From contig DNAU01000242.1 in assembly GCA_003491925.1 (NCBI GenBank), positions 1 to 7,370 of the forward strand: a DNA stretch of 7,370 nt, given 5' to 3'. Shown piece after piece: positions 4,539 through 7,370 of this stretch. Position numbers and translations under genes: made by a program. Numbering within the stretch: the first letter of the stretch is position 1; the number at the start of each line of letters is the position of its first letter. The DNA is from Chloroflexota bacterium (lineage in GTDB: Bacteria > Chloroflexota > Dormibacteria > Aeolococcales > Aeolococcaceae). The notes beneath the pieces were generated by a model. It was not told the DNA's origin, made no database searches, and saw nothing but the letters and a program-made list of their open reading frames with translations.

Positions 4539-6803
4539 TCACTCCTCGGTGCGCCACCACGGGGGCGGGCCGTGGACGACCTGAAGCGGTCCCAGGTGTC
4601 CGCGCACCTCGAAGGCCGATGCACCATCACTCCTTCGCCGCGCCTCCACGGTGATCCGCTGGCCGCCGACACGCAGGTTGTCCAGCACCAGCTCCCTGCA
4701 CCACGGCGGCAGGGCCGGGTTCAGGTAGAGGCGGCCGTTGGGAATGTCGGGCTCGAGCCCGAGCAGGATGCGGACAGCGTGAAAGACAGAGCCCGCCGCC
4801 CATGCCTGGGGCACATTGGCATGCTCATAGGGGACCGGCGCGTCCAGCGGCTGCCTCTGCAGCCCCGCGAAGAGCTCTGGCAACTGGAACCCGTCGAGTG
4901 CCGAGGCGGCCTCCAGAATGCCGTCGATGAGACGCCAGGCCTCCTCGTCACGCCCATAGCGGCGCATCCCGGCTGCGGCGATGATGGTGTCGTGTGGCCA
5001 GACGGACCCTCGCTGATACGAGTGGGGGTCATACGAGGGGTGGTCACTGGACAGTGTGCGCAGTCCGAAGCCCGTGAAGAGATCGGCTCGCATCAACCGA
5101 TCTACCACGGGCTGCACCCGGTTCCCTCCGAGGATCCCCGACCATAGGCAGTGGCCGGGGTTGGACGTGGCGGTGCCAAGCGGTCGTTTGTCGCCATCTA
5201 GCGCAAAGGCCACCGTGCGCTCCTCGGGCAGCCAGAAGCGCTCCATAAATCGGCGCTGCAGGTCTGTCGCCTCGCGCCGGAGGCGCATCGCACGCTCGTG
5301 GTCACCCCAGGCCGCGAACAGCTCGGCCACGTCTCGCTTCGCTGCGTACACGTAGGCCTGCATCTCGCAGGTGGCGATGGGATGCTTGGGAAACCCGCCC
5401 GCTTCGTCGAGCACACCGTCATGCGCGTCTCGCCAACTCTGGTTGCGATACCCGGACGGCGTCTGGGGCGCGTACTCCTGAAGCCCGTCGCCGTCGCGGT
5501 CGCCGTAGCGGTCGATCCAGTCCAGGCAGCGCTCGGCGGTGTGGCGCAGCCGGTGCAGGAGGCCCGCATCCCCGAGCCAGCGGTACGTCTCGCCGAGAAG
5601 CAGCAGATAGAGGGGCGTCGCATCGGCGGTGCCGTAGTAGGGGGAATGGGGAATCGTCCCGAAGTGCGCCCACTCGCCGCTGCGCATCTCGTGGCAGATC
5701 TTCCCCGGCTCGGCGTCGCGCCGGGGGTCGAGCTCATGTGCCTGCCACTGGGCCAGCTTCTGAAGTGTGCCCACCGCGAACAACGGGTGGACAGGGAGCG
5801 CTTGGAGCGACGCGATGATCGAGTCTCGCCCGAAGACGGCGACGTACCAGGGGATTCCGGCGGCGGGGATCCAGACGTCGGGGGAGAAATCGTGGTCGTA
5901 GAGCCGGAGTGCGGCGAAGTCCTCCACCGCCTGGTCGAATGCGAGCTGCAGCCGCAGGTCGTCGGTGTGGGTCCGGGCCACGGTGCGGTGCCAGCGTGAC
6001 CGAAGCCGCTCGGCCCGATCGCCCCGGTCGGTGCCCGACTCAGGGCCGCGTCTCATGCTCGGTCTCGCCCCGGCGGTCGCGATCAGGTCGTACTGTACGG
6101 AGACCTTCCACTCGTCATCTGTCCATCGCTCGATCGGGAAGCGGAGTGCGCCGTTGGCGTAGCTGACCGGCCGGGACTGGGGGAGGATGCGGACCAGACA
6201 GCGACGGACGAAGCCGTCGCGGTGGTAGCGCGTCTCCAAACGGCTCCCGCGGACCCACGACGTGTTGACACCGGGGCGGCGCTGCCAGCGCTGCGTGCGC
6301 ACTTCGAACAGGTCCGCGAAGTCAGATTCCAGCTGCAGCTGCAACATGGTGGCGGGGACGGCACCGTAGAAGCGGACCCTGTAGTCCTCGCGCAGCCGGC
6401 GAGCGCTGACCACCCGGTCCAGGGTTACCGTGACCCGCCCGCCGACGTCCATCGCCTCGGGGGAGGGCAGCGAGGCGGCCGTATACGTCCAGCGGGCGTG
6501 GCGGAAGCTCAGCCGGGCAGCGGCGAGGCAGGTGAGTGGCCGGTCATTGAGCAGCAGCTCGTGCCGCGAGATGAAACGGGTGTCGTCCGAGAACAGCCCG
6601 CATAACCGTCCGTCGCGGGGGCGCATACCCCCATCGTGGTCACAGACCACGAAAGTCGAGCCGTAGCTCAGGGTGATGTGACGCGGTCCGGGGGACACCG
6701 TGGCCCGCGATGTCCGGAAAGCTCGGCGGCGATCCGGCAGTGCGGGGACCAGAGGCGGCTCGACCTGGGGAGTGGCCTCCGGGTTCTTGGGATGCTGCGC
6801 CAC
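4539..6803 (-). CDS. GDE_N_bis / amylo-alpha-1,6-glucosidase-like glycoside hydrolase
   Basis: A 754-residue protein of the bacterial 'glycogen debranching N-terminal domain' type (COG3408-like). Residues about 43-240 form the beta-rich GDE_N_bis domain, with the typical opening YGSTFVVCDHDGGM and GLFSDDTRFISRHEL. Residues about 285-690 form an (alpha/alpha)6-barrel hydrolase domain with FGRDSIIA (324-331), YYGTADATPLYLLLL (389-403), NQSWRDAHDGV (454-464), YQRGSVWPHD (596-605) and LPELFAG (641-647). By analogy with clan GH-G enzymes, D459 is the likely general acid and E643 the likely base. A short C-terminal beta segment follows. There is no signal peptide, so it is probably cytosolic. Family members are annotated as glycogen debranching enzymes, but true specificity varies. 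The start is GTG 6803; an in-frame TGA lies 9 bases upstream and no clear Shine-Dalgarno is seen. A second GTG at Val36 is possible. The gene converges on the glycosyltransferase, with 38 bases between stops. Confidence 0.92.
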   Translation of the reverse strand: MAQHPKNPEATPQVEPPLVPALPDRRRAFRTSRATVSPGPRHITLSYGSTFVVCDHDGGMRPRDGRLCGLFSDDTRFISRHELLLNDRPLTCLAAARLSFRHARWTYTAASLPSPEAMDVGGRVTVTLDRVVSARRLREDYRVRFYGAVPATMLQLQLESDFADLFEVRTQRWQRRPGVNTSWVRGSRLETRYHRDGFVRRCLVRILPQSRPVSYANGALRFPIERWTDDEWKVSVQYDLIATAGARPSMRRGPESGTDRGDRAERLRSRWHRTVARTHTDDLRLQLAFDQAVEDFAALRLYDHDFSPDVWIPAAGIPWYVAVFGRDSIIASLQALPVHPLFAVGTLQKLAQWQAHELDPRRDAEPGKICHEMRSGEWAHFGTIPHSPYYGTADATPLYLLLLGETYRWLGDAGLLHRLRHTAERCLDWIDRYGDRDGDGLQEYAPQTPSGYRNQSWRDAHDGVLDEAGGFPKHPIATCEMQAYVYAAKRDVAELFAAWGDHERAMRLRREATDLQRRFMERFWLPEERTVAFALDGDKRPLGTATSNPGHCLWSGILGGNRVQPVVDRLMRADLFTGFGLRTLSSDHPSYDPHSYQRGSVWPHDTIIAAAGMRRYGRDEEAWRLIDGILEAASALDGFQLPELFAGLQRQPLDAPVPYEHANVPQAWAAGSVFHAVRILLGLEPDIPNGRLYLNPALPPWCRELVLDNLRVGGQRITVEARRRSDGASAFEVRGHLGPLQVVHGPPPWWRTEE

Positions 6804-6980
6804 GGAACGTCAGCCTAGAGCAACTGGACGCCCTGGTGGCCACCTTGGCCTCACTGGCCGGGCGCGAAAGGGAGCGTGACGGCGTAGAGCCGGAGGACCC
6901 TACCATCGGCAGGCCAACGGCACTGGCACGGCCGGCCTCAAGCGGGGATGGTGGAATCTCGCGTAGTGGAGGCGGGACCC
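6804..6980. promoter_or_regulatory. Divergent intergenic region, promoters expected
   Basis: This stretch separates the divergent hydrolase (minus) and unknown gene (plus), so promoters for both are expected. I find no TTGACA/TATAAT-like pair in either direction. A plus frame from about 6812 to 6988 reads coding-like (SLEQLDALVATLASLAGRE..., Leu/Ala-rich then Pro/Gly-rich). It has no start codon outside the hydrolase gene and no ribosome site, so I do not call it a gene. Confidence 0.35.
6968..6972 (+). promoter_or_regulatory. Candidate Shine-Dalgarno for GTG 6981
   Basis: GGAGG lies 8 bases before GTG 6981, an ideal spacing. It is the reason for preferring that start over ATG 6948, which has only GGGG directly abutting it. 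Confidence 0.45.
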
Positions 6981-7305
6981 GTGGCTGAACCAGGGAGGCC
7001 AGTGGCACCGGGAATGGGGTCGGAGAGCGCGTCTCCTCTTGACTGGTGCTGGCTTGTTGTCGCCGGCGAGCGTCGGGGCCCGATGCCCTTCGAGCGGGCA
7101 GTGGAAGGGCTGCAAGCCCTTGAGCGCGATGGGGCCCACCTGTCTGAGCTCGTCATCGTCGGCGCCAGACAGCCGAACGTCCGGACGAAGCGCACCTCTG
7201 GCCGGGCGGGATCCTCACTTCCTCCCCGCGGTGATCCTGGCGGACAAGCTGTCGGGGCCTGATATGGAAGTCCGCCGTTGGGACGGGCGGCCTGACCGAC
7301 GGTGA
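6981..7305 (+). pseudogene. Unrecognised small protein, apparent single frameshift
   Basis: I do not recognise this family. The first frame runs from GTG 6981 (or ATG 6948) through LDWCWLVVAGERRGPMPFERAV and ELVIVGARQPNVRTKR with good high-GC codon use. After about base 7204 its third positions turn poor, and it ends at a TGA at 7260-7262. In the frame one base further on, codon use becomes strongly GC3-rich exactly there and reads RDPHFLPAVILADKLSGPDMEVRRWDG to TGA 7303-7305. Removing one G in 'gggcggg' (about 7201-7211) joins the two into roughly 107 residues. The joined protein would be small and soluble, with alternating strand- and helix-like segments and no membrane segment. The 'W.VVAGERRGPM' opening faintly recalls short GYF-like modules, but I would not name it. 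The frame change may be a real mutation or a one-base sequence error. Two hairpins follow the stop. Confidence 0.42.
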
Positions 7306-7306
7306 G

Positions 7307-7321
7307 CAGGGGATCACCCTG
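7307..7321 (+). repeat. Short hairpin after the stop codon
   Basis: CAGGG (7307-7311) and CCCTG (7317-7321) form a 5-bp stem with a 5-base loop, starting one base after the TGA at 7303-7305. It may be part of a 3'-end structure together with the next hairpin. Confidence 0.35.
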
Positions 7322-7324
7322 GTT

Positions 7325-7359
7325 GTCAAAGCCGGGCACTGGGCCTGACCCGCTTTGAC
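7325..7359 (+). terminator. Hairpin GTCAAAGC...GCTTTGAC, possible terminator
   Basis: GTCAAAGC (7325-7332) is the exact reverse complement of GCTTTGAC (7352-7359). The stem continues with GGG/CCC (7334-7336 and 7349-7351) after one bulged C, leaving a 12-base loop. It lies 20 bases after the stop of the unknown gene, fitting a terminator. No T-run follows (GGACACGTTTG), so it may be a non-canonical terminator, or an operator of a gene beyond the window edge. The right arm contains TTGACG (7355-7360), which could be a -35 box. Confidence 0.4.
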
Positions 7360-7370
7360 GGACACGTTTG

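Noticed and set aside
4296..5147. 283-codon plus frame across the GT4/hydrolase junction
   Set aside because: It overlaps two well-supported genes in other frames and has no family resemblance.
5298..5999. 233-codon plus frame inside the hydrolase gene
   Set aside because: Antisense shadow; the minus strand carries all the glycoside hydrolase motifs.
1..7370. CRISPR array, tRNA, rRNA or insertion sequence
   Set aside because: No regularly spaced repeats, cloverleaf with T-loop signature, rRNA motifs or transposase-like protein was found on reading both strands.

Overview
This is a GC-rich window (third codon positions of the real genes are mostly G or C). The gene content suggests a high-GC soil-type bacterium of the Actinomycetota or Chloroflexota kind. 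That is an inference from composition and gene families; there is no rRNA or other marker here to settle it. I see no CRISPR array, tRNA, rRNA, transposase or complete mobile element.

Layout: (a) Bases 1-1040 hold no intact gene. They contain short pieces that look like broken genes from three unrelated families: the N-terminus of a VOC/glyoxalase-like protein (minus), an internal piece of a MutS-related ATPase with two in-frame stops (plus), and the N-terminus of a Nudix hydrolase (plus). A perfect 12-bp hairpin and a second smaller one lie between the first two. (b) 976-1236 (minus) is a doubtful small membrane-protein ORF. (c) 1268-2700 (plus) is an amidase-signature hydrolase with a complete Lys-Ser-Ser triad, broken by a one-base deletion near 2240. 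(d) 2701-3130 is a gene-poor spacer. (e) 3131-3307 is a 58-residue FmdB-type zinc ribbon with a very good ribosome binding site. It is followed 14 bases later by a GT4 glycosyltransferase (3322-4500), so the two probably form an operon. (f) 4539-6803 (minus) is a full-length GDE_N_bis/amylo-alpha-1,6-glucosidase-like glycoside hydrolase that converges on the glycosyltransferase with a 38-base gap. (g) 6981-7305 (plus) is an unrecognised small protein whose frame is broken once near 7205, followed by two hairpins.

The functional core is the glycosyltransferase/glycoside hydrolase pair, which points to glucan or related oligosaccharide metabolism. The amidase belongs to a different function. 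No complete undescribed system is visible. The most notable features are the cluster of gene remnants upstream of the amidase, the two single-base frameshifts in otherwise well-conserved genes, and the small zinc ribbon coupled to a glycosyltransferase.
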